Shown piece by piece: positions 45,033-55,311 of a stretch of DNA of 64,000 bases. How positions within the stretch are numbered: position 1 is the stretch's first letter; each line of letters begins with the position of its first letter. Source of the DNA: Rhizobium leguminosarum bv. trifolii WSM1325 (lineage in GTDB: Bacteria; Pseudomonadota; Alphaproteobacteria; Rhizobiales; Rhizobiaceae). A model generated the notes under the pieces. That model was not told the DNA's origin and did not search any database. It saw only the letters and a list, made by a program, of their open reading frames with translations. The position numbers and the translations under genes are program-made. The stretch lies in contig CP001622.1 in the NCBI GenBank assembly GCA_000023185.1, positions 2,790,001-2,854,000 of the forward strand. Reading direction: 5' to 3'.

Positions 45033-46364
45033 TCAGAAGCTTTCCTTCAGCCACTGGCCCATACGGGCGATGCGGCTGTTATTTCCTCCAAGCGACATGA
45101 GCAGACCGCTCTGTGACGCATGTGTCTCCATGTCCGCGACCTGCGGATAGATCATCAGGCCGACGGCCGTCGAAAAGGCCGGACCCTTGGCCGCCGTCGG
45201 CAACCCCGAGACGCCCATCGGACGGCCGATGCGGACGTTGCGGGCAAGGATGCGCCGCGCCACATCGGCAAGGCCGGTCAGTTGGCTCGCTCCGCCGGTC
45301 AGCACGACGCGCTTGCCGACGATCGGGCTGAAGCCGGAGCGCTGGATACGGTCGCGGATCAGTTCCATCGTCTCTTCGATACGGGCCGAGACGATGCGTG
45401 AAACCAGCGCCCGCGGCACCTGCGACGGCTGGTCGCGATCGTCCTCGCCGATCGGCGGGATCGAGATCAACTCGCGCTCGTCGGAGGAATTCGAAAGGGC
45501 CGAGGCATGCACGACCTTCAGCCGCTCCGCATCCTCGATGCGGGTCGAAAGACCGCGCGCCAGGTCGGTGGTGACGTGATGGCCGCCGAGGCCGACGGCA
45601 TCCGTATGAACGAGCTTGCCCTCGGCAAAGACCGAGATCGTCGTCGTGCCGCCGCCCAAGTCGATCGCCGCGCAGCCGAGCTCGACCTCATCGTCGACGA
45701 GAGCCGCAAGACCCGATGCATAGGGCGTCGCGACGATGCCCTCGACTGACAGATGCGCACGATTGACGCTGAGTTCGAGGTTCTTCAGCGCCGAGCGCTC
45801 CGCCGTCACCACATGCATGTCGACGCCGAGCGCATCGCCGTACATCGCCAGCGGATCGCGGATGCCGCGCTCGCCGTCGAGCGAGAAGCCGGTCGCCAGC
45901 GAATGCAGCACCGAGCGGTCCTGGCGCAGCGACTGCTGGCAAGCGGCCGACAGCACCTTCTTCAGATCGTTGAGTTCGACTTCCTGGCCACCGAGATCGA
46001 TCGTCGCGGTATAGATGTCGCTGCCGAGGCGGCCAGCCGTCAGGTTGACGATCAGGCTTTCGACGGTCAGCCCCGCCATGCGCTCGGCCGCGTCGACGGC
46101 GAGACGGATGACGCCTTCCAGCGCGTCGAGATCGGCGATGACGCCGGTCTTGATGCCACGGGAACGCTGGTGACCGATGCCGATGATCTCGATATTGTGC
46201 GTGCGGCCCGGCAGGATCTGGCTTTCCTCGCGCGGCGTCAGCCGGCCGATCATGCAGACGACCTTGGTCGAACCGATGTCGAGCACCGAAACGACATGTG
46301 ACCGCTTCGACGAAAGCGGCTTCAGGCGCGGCAATCCGAAATGGGATGAACCGAACAAGCTCAT
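45033..46364 (-). CDS. ftsA: Cell division protein FtsA
   Basis: 443-residue actin-like protein that ties FtsZ to the membrane. The SHS2-containing actin fold starts with VLDIGSTKVVCMIG; the phosphate-binding IDLGGGTTTISVF and the adenosine motif VVLTGGASQLTGL follow. The C-terminus ends in the amphipathic GNNSRIARMGQWLKESF that binds the membrane. Its start overlaps the ftsQ stop by 4 bp. Confidence 0.97.
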   Translation of the reverse strand: MSLFGSSHFGLPRLKPLSSKRSHVVSVLDIGSTKVVCMIGRLTPREESQILPGRTHNIEIIGIGHQRSRGIKTGVIADLDALEGVIRLAVDAAERMAGLTVESLIVNLTAGRLGSDIYTATIDLGGQEVELNDLKKVLSAACQQSLRQDRSVLHSLATGFSLDGERGIRDPLAMYGDALGVDMHVVTAERSALKNLELSVNRAHLSVEGIVATPYASGLAALVDDEVELGCAAIDLGGGTTTISVFAEGKLVHTDAVGLGGHHVTTDLARGLSTRIEDAERLKVVHASALSNSSDERELISIPPIGEDDRDQPSQVPRALVSRIVSARIEETMELIRDRIQRSGFSPIVGKRVVLTGGASQLTGLADVARRILARNVRIGRPMGVSGLPTAAKGPAFSTAVGLMIYPQVADMETHASQSGLLMSLGGNNSRIARMGQWLKESF

Positions 46365-47293
46365 ATATTCTGCCCCGCCTTCTTCAATTCTTTCGTACGC
46401 TCCGTCACTGCCGTCTGCCTGCGGACCGCCGCCTCCGGCGTCAGCTGGATCGCGGTTCTGTCGGCCAGCCTGAGATCGACTGCGGCAATGTCCCGCTCCA
46501 GCAGCTGGTGCTCCTTGTCGAACTTCGAAAGCGTCGCCAGTGCCTGGTCAATACCGTCTTCCGGGAGCTTGACGACGACGCCGTTGTCCATATGCAGGTC
46601 CCAGCGACGCCCGGATATCCAGACATAGGCCTTCACGCGGGCCTTCACGTCGGGCCATTTCGAGAAGGCATCGTCGAGCGAAGCCGCCGCCGTTTCGGCA
46701 TCGCGGCCGACGACGAGCGGCAGCGCCGAAAACTTGTTGTCCCGCAGCGGCGCAATGACGCTGCCGTTCTTCTCGATCAGGGAAAGCTCCTGCCCGTGCT
46801 GCCAGATCGCATAGGCCTGGCGCTCTTTAAGCTTCACCTCGATCGTCTTCGGATAGATCTTGCGGACCTCGACATTTTCGACCCAGGGAAGATGCGCGAT
46901 CTTTCGGCGGGCGGCATCGACGTCGAGGGCGACCAGCGAGGTCGTGCCGTCAAGGCCGATCAACTGCAGGATCTCGATTTCGGAGGTTTCCGAATTGCCG
47001 GAGACCTTCACGTCCTCGATCGCAAAACCCGCGGCCGTCGTTGTCGCCTGCGCGACGGCTTCCGTGTGACCGCCGAGCGACATGCCGTAAAGCCCCGTCG
47101 CGCCCAAGAAAGCGAGCGCCGAGACCGTGCCGGTATGAACAGGAATGTAAATGCGGCCGCTGCAGAGACTGATCAGAAAGCGCGTGACCCGGCGCAGCGG
47201 ACGCGGCAGCACGAACCGCTCTTCGGCTTCCATGATCGGAAGCACGGCATGATGGCTGGGGCGCCCTATCCTTTTGACTGTCAACGCAAACAA
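46361..47293 (-). CDS. ftsQ: Cell division protein FtsQ
   Basis: 310-residue bitopic divisome protein: a basic cytoplasmic tail, one membrane helix (about 50-70, [21 protein letters not shown]), the POTRA domain ([25 protein letters not shown]) and the beta domain. The frame is open to 47476, but a TTG at 47293 lies seven bases after GGAGG and gives [14 protein letters not shown], so this start is preferred; it overlaps the end of ddl by 13 bp. A second TTG at 47284 overlaps the ddl stop as TTGA. Confidence 0.93.
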   Translation of the reverse strand: MFALTVKRIGRPSHHAVLPIMEAEERFVLPRPLRRVTRFLISLCSGRIYIPVHTGTVSALAFLGATGLYGMSLGGHTEAVAQATTTAAGFAIEDVKVSGNSETSEIEILQLIGLDGTTSLVALDVDAARRKIAHLPWVENVEVRKIYPKTIEVKLKERQAYAIWQHGQELSLIEKNGSVIAPLRDNKFSALPLVVGRDAETAAASLDDAFSKWPDVKARVKAYVWISGRRWDLHMDNGVVVKLPEDGIDQALATLSKFDKEHQLLERDIAAVDLRLADRTAIQLTPEAAVRRQTAVTERTKELKKAGQNI

Positions 47294-48207
47294 GACGCGT
47301 CCTCCACCATCCACCGGAGAAACTGACCAAACGAATAGCCGGCATGACCGGCCATTTCGGGCACGAGCGAGGTTGGGGTCATACCTGGCTGGGTATTGAC
47401 TTCCAGCCAGATGATTTCGCCGTCTTCGGAGAAACGATCGTCGTAACGAAAGTCGGACCGACTGACGCCGCGACAACCGATTGCCTGATGCGCCCTTAGG
47501 GACAATGTTTGTATTTTTTGGTAAATATTCGGTGAAATTTTCGCGGGGATGACGTGTTTTGAACCGCCTGCCGCGTACTTGGAGTCGTAATCATAAAAAT
47601 TGTGTCCCTGCGGCACCACTTCCGTGACACCGAGCGGAGTTTCACCCATGACACCGCAGGTGAGTTCGCGACCGTAAACATAGCGCTCGACGATCACCTC
47701 TTCGCCGTAGCGCCATTCGGGCGAGCTGACGATCTGTGGCGGATGCGCCTGATCTTCGGTGACGATGACGACGCCGAAGCTCGACCCTTCGCGGACGGGT
47801 TTCACCACATAGGGCGGCTTCATCGGATGCGTCGCGGGAAAGGCGAAACGGTTGACCACCTGCGATTCGGCCACCGGAATGCCGGCGGCGCCGGCAACGA
47901 GCTTCGCCTTGTCCTTGTCCATCGCCAGCGCCGAGGCAAGCACGCCCGAATGCGTATAGGGGATTTCAAGATATTCGAGGATGCCCTGAATGGTGCCGTC
48001 CTCGCCGAACGGGCCGTGAAGCGCATTGAAGACGACATCGGGCTTCAGCGCAGCAAGCTTCTCGGAAACGTCGCGCGCCACGTCGATACGCGTCACGTCG
48101 AAGCCCTCTGCCTCGAGGGCTTCTGCGCAAGCCTTTCCCGAGGAAAGGCTGACAGGCCTTTCCGAGGAAAATCCGCCCATCAGGACAGCGACATGCTTGC
48201 GACTCAT
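47281..48207 (-). CDS. ddl: D-alanine--D-alanine ligase
   Basis: 308-residue DdlB-type ATP-grasp ligase that makes D-Ala-D-Ala for lipid [21 protein letters not shown] is the N-terminal motif, [14 protein letters not shown] the ATP-binding lysine region, and [20 protein letters not shown] the C-terminal metal-binding motif. The ATG at 48207 follows GGGGGTG. It heads the ddl-ftsQ-ftsA-ftsZ operon. A patch of about 90 bp (47510-47600) is AT-richer than the rest but keeps the frame. Confidence 0.96.
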   Translation of the reverse strand: MSRKHVAVLMGGFSSERPVSLSSGKACAEALEAEGFDVTRIDVARDVSEKLAALKPDVVFNALHGPFGEDGTIQGILEYLEIPYTHSGVLASALAMDKDKAKLVAGAAGIPVAESQVVNRFAFPATHPMKPPYVVKPVREGSSFGVVIVTEDQAHPPQIVSSPEWRYGEEVIVERYVYGRELTCGVMGETPLGVTEVVPQGHNFYDYDSKYAAGGSKHVIPAKISPNIYQKIQTLSLRAHQAIGCRGVSRSDFRYDDRFSEDGEIIWLEVNTQPGMTPTSLVPEMAGHAGYSFGQFLRWMVEDASCLR

Positions 48208-48311
48208 CAACACCCCCAAAAAATAACTTCCAGTTTCGAAATCGACGCTTGCGCGAAGCTGTCTGCGTCGTTTCAGGCCTTTGTCCGACCTGGGTGCATT
48301 AGAGCATCATT

Positions 48312-48341
48312 ATGGTTAATGAAGTGTTTACTTTCGTTAAC
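48312..48341 (-). promoter_or_regulatory. Candidate CtrA-type half sites upstream of ddl-ftsQAZ
   Basis: On the minus strand GTTAAC (48341-48336) is followed by ATTAACCAT (48320-48312), within an AT-rich stretch 105-135 bp upstream of the ddl ATG. CtrA binds TTAA-N7-TTAA and TTAACCAT-like half sites, and it controls ftsQA in Caulobacter. The spacing here is not the canonical N7. Inference only. Confidence 0.3.
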
Positions 48342-48423
48342 TTCGTATTGCCGCGCCCTTGATTTTTTAACCTTCTCTTCTTCGGGATTGCCAGATCGAA
48401 GACGCCGCCGATCCGCGAAAACA

Positions 48424-48452
48424 GAAAAACCCGCACGGAAAAACCGCGCGGG
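48424..48452 (-). terminator. Rho-independent terminator after aqpZ
   Basis: Nine-base stem CCCGCGCGG / CCGTGCGGG (one wobble) with a five-base T loop, followed by TTTTTC on the minus strand. It lies 29 bp after the aqpZ stop. Confidence 0.8.
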
Positions 48453-48480
48453 CTCAATGGGATAGCTCGCTATCTTGCAG

Positions 48481-49167
48481 TCAGTCGGCGTCGTCGAGGA
48501 ATTTCCATACGAGCCCGCCGAGCGCTCCACCCGCAAGCGGCGCAATCCAGAACAGCCAGAGCTGCTGCAGCGCCCAGCCGCCGACGAAAAGCGCCTGGCC
48601 GGTGGAACGCGCTGGATTGACCGAGGTATTCGTCACGGGGATGGCAACGAGATGGATCAGCGTCAGGCCGAGGCCGATCGCAAGCGGCGCGAAGCCCGAA
48701 GGCACCCGGCTGCTGGTCGAACCCAGGATGATGATCAGGAAGAACATGGTCAGCAGCACTTCGATCAGCAGCGCCGAAAGCAGTGAATAACCACCCGGAG
48801 AGTGCTCGCCATATCCGTTGGCGGCAAAGCCGCCGAGTTCGAAACCCGCCTTGCCGCTGGCGATGAGATAAAGCAGCGCCGCCGCGGCGATGGCGCCGAC
48901 AACCTGCACGACGATATAGGGAACGAGGCGCGCCGCCGGAAACCGTCCGGCAACTGTAAGGCCAAGCGAGACGGCGGGATTGAAATGACCGCCCGAAATG
49001 CCGCCCACGGCATAGGCCATCGTGAGCACGGTCAGACCGAACGCAAAGGCCACGCCGACAAAACCGATTCCAAGCTCGGGATAGGCCGCGGCCAGCACGG
49101 CACTGCCGCATCCGCCGAAGACCAGCCAGAACGTGCCGAGAAATTCGGCGACAAGACTCTTTTGCAT
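48481..49167 (-). CDS. aqpZ: Aquaporin Z
   Basis: 228-residue water channel with six membrane helices and both NPA boxes ([11 protein letters not shown] and [11 protein letters not shown]). The second box is NPAR, and the pattern is that of water-selective AqpZ rather than GlpF. The ATG at 49167 is preceded by GGAGGAAA; a longer frame to 49404 is rejected. It is one of three genes lying between murB and ddl and has its own terminator, so it is not part of the division operon. Confidence 0.95.
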   Translation of the reverse strand: MQKSLVAEFLGTFWLVFGGCGSAVLAAAYPELGIGFVGVAFAFGLTVLTMAYAVGGISGGHFNPAVSLGLTVAGRFPAARLVPYIVVQVVGAIAAAALLYLIASGKAGFELGGFAANGYGEHSPGGYSLLSALLIEVLLTMFFLIIILGSTSSRVPSGFAPLAIGLGLTLIHLVAIPVTNTSVNPARSTGQALFVGGWALQQLWLFWIAPLAGGALGGLVWKFLDDAD

Positions 49168-49430
49168 GGATATTTCCTCCGCCCTCAACCAGAGGGTTAG
49201 CAATGAATCCGTTACAATTTGATTCCGGTCAAGCATGTGAGCGTCACCGTGGCAAGCCTCGCGCAAGGCAGGAAAACCCAAGGATTCGAGATGACGCCGG
49301 GGACCGCGAGCCGGTAACGCATGCGGGCAGCGTCCCCTGTGAACACTCCATGTTTTGACGTTTTCACAGACCTGAAATAGCGTTAAAACCCGCCGGCCTC
49401 CCACGGCGATTCACAAAAATACTGATTGGA

Positions 49431-50750
49431 ATGAAAATGCCTGACGCGATCTCCGCATCGCCGACTCCTGCCTCGAACAGCACGCAAGTCAATTCTCCGG
49501 CCCGCGTCCTTATCGCCAGCCTTGTCGGCACCACCATCGAATTCTTCGACTTCTACGTCTACGCGACAGCAGCCGTCCTCGTCTTCCCGCATCTCTTCTT
49601 CCCGGCAAGCGATTCGAACGCCGCAACGCTGCAGTCGCTCGTCACCTTCTCGATCGCCTTTTTCGCCCGCCCCATCGGCGCCGTGGTTTTCGGTCATTTC
49701 GGCGACCGTATCGGCCGCAAGGCGACGCTCGTCGCCGCACTGATGACGATGGGGCTTTCGACGGTCCTGATCGGCATGCTGCCAGGCTATGATGCGATCG
49801 GCATCGCAGCACCCCTGTTGCTGGCCCTTTGCCGTTTCGGTCAGGGCCTCGGCCTCGGCGGCGAATGGGGTGGCGCCGTTCTGCTTGCCACCGAAAACGC
49901 TCCTCCCGGCAAGCGCAGCTGGTACGCCATGTTCCCGCAGCTCGGCGCGCCGGTCGGCTTCATCCTCTCCTCCGGCTTCTTTCTCATCCTGGCGGAAACG
50001 ATGAGCAACGAGGATTTCCTCGACTACGGATGGCGCATTCCCTTCATCGCCAGCCTCGCCCTCGTCGCCGTCGGCCTCTATGTCCGTCTGAAGATCGCCG
50101 AGACGCCGGAATTTCGCAAAGCCGTCGAAAAGCACGAGCGCGTTGCCGTACCGATCGAGGTCGTCTTCCGCGACCATCTGCGAAGCCTGATCCTCGGCAC
50201 CTTCATTGCTGTGGCGACCTTCGTGCTGTTCTACCTGATGACGGTCTTCACGCTCTCCTGGGGTACGACACCTCTGGAAAAGGGTGGGCTCGGTTACTCC
50301 CGCGAGCAGTTCCTGGTCGTCCAGCTTGTCGGCGTCCTGTTCTTCGGCCTGACGATCCCGCTCTCCGGCTGGCTCTCCGACCTCTATTCGCGCCGCACCA
50401 TCCTGACGCTGACGACGATTGCCATCGCCATCTTCGGCTTTTTCTACGCGACGCTGTTGACCAGCGGTCTGACCGGCGCTTTCCTGTGCTCGATCATCGG
50501 CCTCGCCTTGATGGGCTTCACCTACGGCCCGATCGGCGCTGCCCTGGCCGCCCCCTTTCCGACCACGGTGCGCTATACCGGCGCCTCGATGACCTTCAAC
50601 CTCGGCGGCATCTTCGGCGCTTCGCTCGCCCCTTATATCGCCACCTGGCTCGCCACCCATTACAGCCTGGACTATGTCGGCTACTATCTCGCCGCCTCGG
50701 CAGTGATCTCGCTCGTCTGCATCCGGCTGTCGGGCCGCGAGGAAGTCTGA
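49431..50750 (+). CDS. MFS transporter, metabolite:H+ symporter (MHS) family
   Basis: 439 residues with twelve membrane helices. The MHS signature block GTTIEFFDFYVYATAAVLVFP near the N-terminus and FFARPIGAVVFGHFGDRIGRK (loop 2-3) identify it as a proton-coupled symporter of the ProP/KgtP/ShiA group. The substrate (organic acid, betaine or similar) cannot be assigned. It is divergent from aqpZ and has its own terminator. It lies on the opposite strand inside the division cluster. Confidence 0.93.
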   Translation: MKMPDAISASPTPASNSTQVNSPARVLIASLVGTTIEFFDFYVYATAAVLVFPHLFFPASDSNAATLQSLVTFSIAFFARPIGAVVFGHFGDRIGRKATLVAALMTMGLSTVLIGMLPGYDAIGIAAPLLLALCRFGQGLGLGGEWGGAVLLATENAPPGKRSWYAMFPQLGAPVGFILSSGFFLILAETMSNEDFLDYGWRIPFIASLALVAVGLYVRLKIAETPEFRKAVEKHERVAVPIEVVFRDHLRSLILGTFIAVATFVLFYLMTVFTLSWGTTPLEKGGLGYSREQFLVVQLVGVLFFGLTIPLSGWLSDLYSRRTILTLTTIAIAIFGFFYATLLTSGLTGAFLCSIIGLALMGFTYGPIGAALAAPFPTTVRYTGASMTFNLGGIFGASLAPYIATWLATHYSLDYVGYYLAASAVISLVCIRLSGREEV

Positions 50751-50774
50751 GCCTCGAGCAGCAAGCAAACAACA

Positions 50775-50805
50775 AGCCGCGACTTGCCAACGTCGCGGCT
50801 TTTTT
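50775..50805 (+). terminator. Rho-independent terminator after the MFS gene
   Basis: Nine-base stem AGCCGCGAC / GTCGCGGCT with loop TTGCCAAC and a run of six T. Confidence 0.88.
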
Positions 50806-50811
50806 ATTGAT

Positions 50812-50848
50812 GCCGTGAGCAGTTCCGGTTAACCGGAACACTCACGGC
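50812..50848. promoter_or_regulatory. 37-nt inverted repeat upstream of the epimerase gene
   Basis: Outer arms GCCGTGAG (50812-50819) and CTCACGGC (50841-50848) enclose a perfect 18-bp palindrome GTTCCGGTTAACCGGAAC (50822-50839). The repeat begins just after the MFS terminator and ends 16 bp before the epimerase ATG, next to its ribosome site. It lacks a T run, so it is not a normal terminator. It may be an operator or an RNA hairpin controlling translation. Confidence 0.6.
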
Positions 50849-50864
50849 AAAACGGGAAAAGATC

Positions 50865-51794
50865 ATGCGATGCCTCATTACCGGCGCAGCCGGCTTTGTC
50901 GGTGGGCCTCTCGTCGAAAGACTGCATAGAGGGCGGATATCCGAGCTCGCGGTGACGACGCGATCTGCAGCCGCCAGCTTCCCGACATCAGTGCGGCATT
51001 TCCCCATCGAGATAACAAGCGAAACCGATTGGACAGCGGTTCTCGAGGGCATTGATGTCATCGTCCATCTCGCCGCTCGTGTTCACATCATGAACGACCG
51101 CGCAGCCGATCCGCTTGCGGAATTTCGTCGGATCAACACCGCCGCCACGTTGAACCTCGCCGAGCAGGCCGCCCGCGCGGGCGTAAAAAGGTTCGTCTTC
51201 ATCAGCAGCATCAAGGTCAATGGCGAGGAGAACGATCGGCCCTTCCGGCATGACGATACGCCAATGCCGATCGATCCCTATGGCATTTCGAAGCTGGAAA
51301 CTGAAATCGGGCTGCATGAAATCGCCGCTCGAACAGGCATGGAAGTCGTCGTCATTCGCCCGCCGCTCGTCTATGGACCCGGTGCGAAGGGCAACTTCGC
51401 CCTGCTCGTCGGACTTGTCCGGAAGAAGATACCGCTCCCCTTCGCGTCGCTGAAGAACCTCCGGACCCTGGTCGCCCTTCCAAATCTCGTCGATCTGATC
51501 ATCACCGGGATCAAGCATCCGGGTGCTGCCGGCCAGACCTTTCTCGCAGGCGATGGAGAAGATCTTTCGACTCCCGGGCTTATCGAAGGGATTGCCGCAG
51601 GGCTAGGTGTCAAGCCGATGCTGCTCCCCTTCCCCCCAGCACTGTTGCAGATGGGTGCGCGCGTCACCGGAAAGGACGCGGTCTACCAGCGTCTTTGCGG
51701 TTCCCTGCAGGTCGATATATCCCACGCCCGCGACGTGCTTGGCTGGTCGCCCGTCGTCACACCGCGCGAAGGCCTGAAGCTTGCGGTGACGTAA
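50865..51794 (+). CDS. NAD-dependent epimerase/dehydratase (UDP-hexose 4-epimerase-like)
   Basis: 309-residue extended short-chain dehydrogenase. The NAD motif is LITGAAGFVGGPL, the active-site Ser is in FISSIKVNG, and Tyr/Lys are in DPYGISKLETE. The C-terminal SLQVDISHARDVLGWSPVVTPREGL matches the sugar-nucleotide epimerases (WbpV/GalE-like) used for surface polysaccharides. The substrate is unknown. It is convergent with murB (3 bp between the stops). The large palindrome lies immediately upstream. Confidence 0.9.
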   Translation: MRCLITGAAGFVGGPLVERLHRGRISELAVTTRSAAASFPTSVRHFPIEITSETDWTAVLEGIDVIVHLAARVHIMNDRAADPLAEFRRINTAATLNLAEQAARAGVKRFVFISSIKVNGEENDRPFRHDDTPMPIDPYGISKLETEIGLHEIAARTGMEVVVIRPPLVYGPGAKGNFALLVGLVRKKIPLPFASLKNLRTLVALPNLVDLIITGIKHPGAAGQTFLAGDGEDLSTPGLIEGIAAGLGVKPMLLPFPPALLQMGARVTGKDAVYQRLCGSLQVDISHARDVLGWSPVVTPREGLKLAVT

Positions 51795-51797
51795 CCG

Positions 51798-52772
51798 CTA
51801 CTCGCTCGTCACGCCGTGGAACGGACGCACTTCTCGGCCGGGCATGAAGACGCCGAGGCGTTTTATTTCCCATTCGAGCTTGATGCCGTCTTTTTCGAAG
51901 ACCTCGCGACGCACCTGTTCGCCGAGATATTCGAGATCGTAGCCGGTTGCCTGCCCCATGTTGATCATGAAGTTGCAGTGAAGCGACGACATCTGCGCTC
52001 CGCCGATGACGAGGCCGCGGCAGCCTGCCTCGTCGACCAGTTTCCAGGCCGAATGGCCGGCCGGGTTCTTGAAGGTAGAGCCGCCGGTCTTTTCGCGCAC
52101 CGGCTGTACCGTCTCGCGATGATTGCGCACAGCGTCCATCTCGGTGCGGATCTGGGCGCGCTCTTCCGGATAGCCCTCGAACAGCACCGAGGTGAAGATC
52201 AGATCTGTCGATGCGGTCGAATGCCGGTAGGAATAACCCATCTCGGCGTTGGAAAGCACATGCTTGTCGCCCTTGCGGTCGACCGCATGGACTTCGATCA
52301 GCCGCTCGCGCGTCTCGACGCCGTTGGCGCCGGCATTCATGCGCGCCGCGCCGCCGATACCGCCGGGAATGCCGTAGAAGAAATGGAAGCCGCCGATGCC
52401 GTTGTCCATCGCCATCGCCGCCACATGTTTGTCCGGGCAGATGGCGCCGGCGAGAATGCGGTTTTCACCGGCAAGCTCGACGAAGCCGAACCCCTTGGCC
52501 GACAGGCGCAGCACGACGCCGGGAATGCCGCCGTCGCGTACCAGGATGTTGGAGCCGACGCCGACCACCGTCAGCGGCACCTCTTCCGGCAATATCTTCA
52601 GGAAGGCGATGAGATCGTCGATGTCATGCGGCTGGAACATCAGCTCGGCCAGGCCACCGGCCCTGAACCAGGTGACACGGTCCATCGGGGCATCCGGCGT
52701 GATACGGCCGCGGATATCCTTTACACCGTCTCCGAGAGACGCGAGAAGCTTTTCCCCATTCACCTGTTTCAT
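51798..52772 (-). CDS. murB: UDP-N-acetylenolpyruvoylglucosamine reductase
   Basis: 324-residue type II MurB that makes UDP-MurNAc with FAD and NADPH. FAD-binding [17 protein letters not shown] and [18 protein letters not shown] are clear; the catalytic Ser is in GGSTFKNP and the acidic residue near the C-terminus. It overlaps the murC stop by 4 bp and is last in the ftsL...murB run; its stop abuts the convergent epimerase gene. Confidence 0.97.
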   Translation of the reverse strand: MKQVNGEKLLASLGDGVKDIRGRITPDAPMDRVTWFRAGGLAELMFQPHDIDDLIAFLKILPEEVPLTVVGVGSNILVRDGGIPGVVLRLSAKGFGFVELAGENRILAGAICPDKHVAAMAMDNGIGGFHFFYGIPGGIGGAARMNAGANGVETRERLIEVHAVDRKGDKHVLSNAEMGYSYRHSTASTDLIFTSVLFEGYPEERAQIRTEMDAVRNHRETVQPVREKTGGSTFKNPAGHSAWKLVDEAGCRGLVIGGAQMSSLHCNFMINMGQATGYDLEYLGEQVRREVFEKDGIKLEWEIKRLGVFMPGREVRPFHGVTSE

Positions 52773-54184
52773 ACGGACTTTCCCGATAGGCCTTCCAGTT
52801 GCTTGGGCAGCGCCGCCGCCCAGGATGTGATGCTCCCAGCCCCCAACAGAACCACGAAATCGCCAGGCTTTGCAACCTCCGCGACCATCTGCGGCAAAAG
52901 CTCCGCCGAGTTTATAAAGCGGGCGTCGCGATGGCCGCCGGATTTGATGCGTGAGACCAGCGACACGGAATCGATGCCTTCGATCGGATCCTCGCCCGCC
53001 GCATAGACCGGTGCCAGGAAGATGCTGTCGGCATCGTTGAAGCAGGCGGCGAATTCCTCGAACAGGCTCGCAAGACGGCTAAAGCGATGCGGCTGGTGGA
53101 CGGCGATGACACGCCCCTTGCAGGACTCTCGGGCGGCGCGCAGCACCGCCTTGATCTCGACGGGATGATGGCCGTAATCGTCGAATATCTGCACGCCGTT
53201 CCACTCGCCGGTCAGCGTGAAACGACGCTTGACGCCACCGAAGGAGGCAAGCCCCTTGGCGATATCGGCGCTCGATATGCCGAGCCGGTTGGCAACGGCG
53301 ATCGCCGCCGTTGCGTTGGAAATATTATGGCGCCCCGGCATCGGCATGACCAGCCCCTTGAGCTCGATCACCTGGCCTGTGCGGCGGCGGCGGATTTCGA
53401 CGTCGAATATTGAGCGCGTGCCGTCGATGCGCACATTCTTGAAGCGCACGTCGGCCTGCGGGTTCTCGCCATAGGTAATGATCTTGCGGTCCTCGATGCG
53501 GCCGACCAGCGACTGCACCTCGGGATGGTCGAGACACATGACGCCGAAGCCGTAAAACGGCACGTTCTCGACAAACTGCCGGAAGGCTGCACGCACGGCG
53601 TCGAAATTGCCGTAATGATCGAGATGTTCCGGGTCGATATTGGTGATGACGGCGACATCGGCCGGAAGTTTCAGGAAGGTGCCGTCCGATTCGTCGGCCT
53701 CGACCACCATCCACTCGCCCTCGCCCATGCGGGCATTGGTGCCGTAGGCATTGATGATGCCGCCATTGATGACGGTCGGGTCGAGCCCGCCGGCTTCGAG
53801 TAGTGTGGCGACCAGCGAGGTGGTCGTCGTCTTGCCATGCGTGCCGCCGATGGCGATCGCATTGCGGAAGCGCATCAGCTCGGCCAGCATTTCGGCACGG
53901 CGCACCACCGGCAGCAGCTTTTCGCGCGCGGCGATGAGCTCCGGATTGCTCTTCTTGATCGCCGTCGAGACGACGACGACTTCGGCCTCACCCAGGTTTT
54001 CAGGCCGGTGACCGACGAACACCTCGATGCCCTTGTCGCGCAGGCGCTGGACATTGGCGCTGTCGGCCTGGTCCGATCCCTGCACCTTGTGTCCGAGATT
54101 ATGCAGCACCTCGGCAATACCGCTCATGCCGATGCCGCCGATGCCGATGAAATGGACGAGGCCGATCGTCTTCGGCAGTTTCAT
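52769..54184 (-). CDS. murC: UDP-N-acetylmuramate--L-alanine ligase
   Basis: 471-residue Mur ligase adding the first amino acid of the stem peptide. The Rossmann motif [11 protein letters not shown] binds the UDP substrate, the ATP loop [11 protein letters not shown] is at 113-123, and the C-terminal domain has [10 protein letters not shown]. It overlaps both murG (4 bp) and murB (4 bp). Confidence 0.97.
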   Translation of the reverse strand: MKLPKTIGLVHFIGIGGIGMSGIAEVLHNLGHKVQGSDQADSANVQRLRDKGIEVFVGHRPENLGEAEVVVVSTAIKKSNPELIAAREKLLPVVRRAEMLAELMRFRNAIAIGGTHGKTTTTSLVATLLEAGGLDPTVINGGIINAYGTNARMGEGEWMVVEADESDGTFLKLPADVAVITNIDPEHLDHYGNFDAVRAAFRQFVENVPFYGFGVMCLDHPEVQSLVGRIEDRKIITYGENPQADVRFKNVRIDGTRSIFDVEIRRRRTGQVIELKGLVMPMPGRHNISNATAAIAVANRLGISSADIAKGLASFGGVKRRFTLTGEWNGVQIFDDYGHHPVEIKAVLRAARESCKGRVIAVHQPHRFSRLASLFEEFAACFNDADSIFLAPVYAAGEDPIEGIDSVSLVSRIKSGGHRDARFINSAELLPQMVAEVAKPGDFVVLLGAGSITSWAAALPKQLEGLSGKSV

Positions 54185-55305
54185 GCGCGTGTCCTCTTGA
54201 ATTCCGCAATTGTCCGTCTGGCGGCAATAGCCTCAACCATGTCGGCAAGCAAGTTCGCGGCATCGGTTTTCCCGGCGCGTTTCGCCGCCGCCGCCATGTG
54301 CGAAAGCTTTTCCGGATCGTTCATGCCAGCCGTCAGGATCGCCGCGATCTTCTCCGGCGAAAGCTCCGACTGGGCGATCACCTTCGCTCCGCCGGTCGCA
54401 GCGAGTGCCGCCGCATTCGCCGCCTGGTCGTGATCGAGAGCATGCGGGTAAGGGACGAGCACGGCCGGCCGGCCTATGACGGAGATTTCCGAAACCGTGG
54501 ATGCGCCCGAACGGCAGATGACGAGATGCGCCCTCGCCAGCCTCTCGGCCATGTCGGTAAAGAAGGGGGCGATATCGGCCCCCATTTCCAGCTTGGCGAC
54601 GCAGCCGCTGACCATTTCCATATCCTCGGGACGCACCTGCTGGGTGATGCGCAGGCGCACGCGAAGCGCCTCGTCGAGCAGGCTGATCGCCGTCGGCAGC
54701 GCCTTGGAGAAATATTGCGCGCCCTGGCTGCCGCCGAAGACGACGAGGTTGAAGGCCTCGCCCGGATGCGACGGCATGTAAGGCACCTCGGCCGCAGCGA
54801 TGATCGCCGGGCGGACCGGATTGCCCGTCGTCACCGTCTTGTCTGGAAAGGCCGCGCCCCCCTCCGGCAGGAACCCGCCGGCGATGGCCTGCACGCGGGT
54901 TGCCAAGGCCTTGTTGGCGCGCCCCATCACGGCATTCTGCTCGTGAATCATCGAGGGCACGCCGAGCCGGGTGGCGGCAAGCAGCGGCGGCACGGTGGGA
55001 TAACCACCGAAACCAACGACGATGATAGGCCGCAGCCGCTGAATCAGCTTCTTTGCCGCCCGCATGCCGCTCCAGAGCGTCCACAGCGAGCGGGCGACAG
55101 CAACCGGGTTCTTCGAGCCGATCGTCGCCGACGGCACGACATGGATCTCCTCGGCCGGAAATTTGCCGGCATAACGCTCGGCCCTGCTGTCCGTGACGAG
55201 ATGCACCGAATAGCCGCGCTCCTTCAGCTTGAAGGCCAGCGCCTCCGCCGGGAACACATGGCCGCCGGTTCCCCCGGCGGCAAGCAGCACGATGCCTTTG
55301 CTCAT
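54181..55305 (-). CDS. murG: UDP-GlcNAc:lipid I N-acetylglucosaminyltransferase
   Basis: 374-residue GT28 enzyme that turns lipid I into lipid II at the inner face of the membrane. [16 protein letters not shown] is the N-terminal glycine loop; [10 protein letters not shown] and the [11 protein letters not shown] motif belong to the donor-binding domain. Its start lies 6 bp after ftsW and its stop overlaps murC. Confidence 0.97.
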   Translation of the reverse strand: MSKGIVLLAAGGTGGHVFPAEALAFKLKERGYSVHLVTDSRAERYAGKFPAEEIHVVPSATIGSKNPVAVARSLWTLWSGMRAAKKLIQRLRPIIVVGFGGYPTVPPLLAATRLGVPSMIHEQNAVMGRANKALATRVQAIAGGFLPEGGAAFPDKTVTTGNPVRPAIIAAAEVPYMPSHPGEAFNLVVFGGSQGAQYFSKALPTAISLLDEALRVRLRITQQVRPEDMEMVSGCVAKLEMGADIAPFFTDMAERLARAHLVICRSGASTVSEISVIGRPAVLVPYPHALDHDQAANAAALAATGGAKVIAQSELSPEKIAAILTAGMNDPEKLSHMAAAAKRAGKTDAANLLADMVEAIAARRTIAEFKRTRA

Positions 55306-55311
55306 GGTCTT

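Noticed and set aside
43211..45100. 629-codon plus-strand frame opposite ftsZ
   Set aside because: Antisense to ftsZ and its low-complexity linker; repeated Arg/Leu words reflect the linker codons.
47510..47600. AT-rich patch inside ddl as a possible insertion or frameshift
   Set aside because: The frame continues through it and it encodes a plausible family segment ([13 protein letters not shown]), so it is ordinary coding variation.
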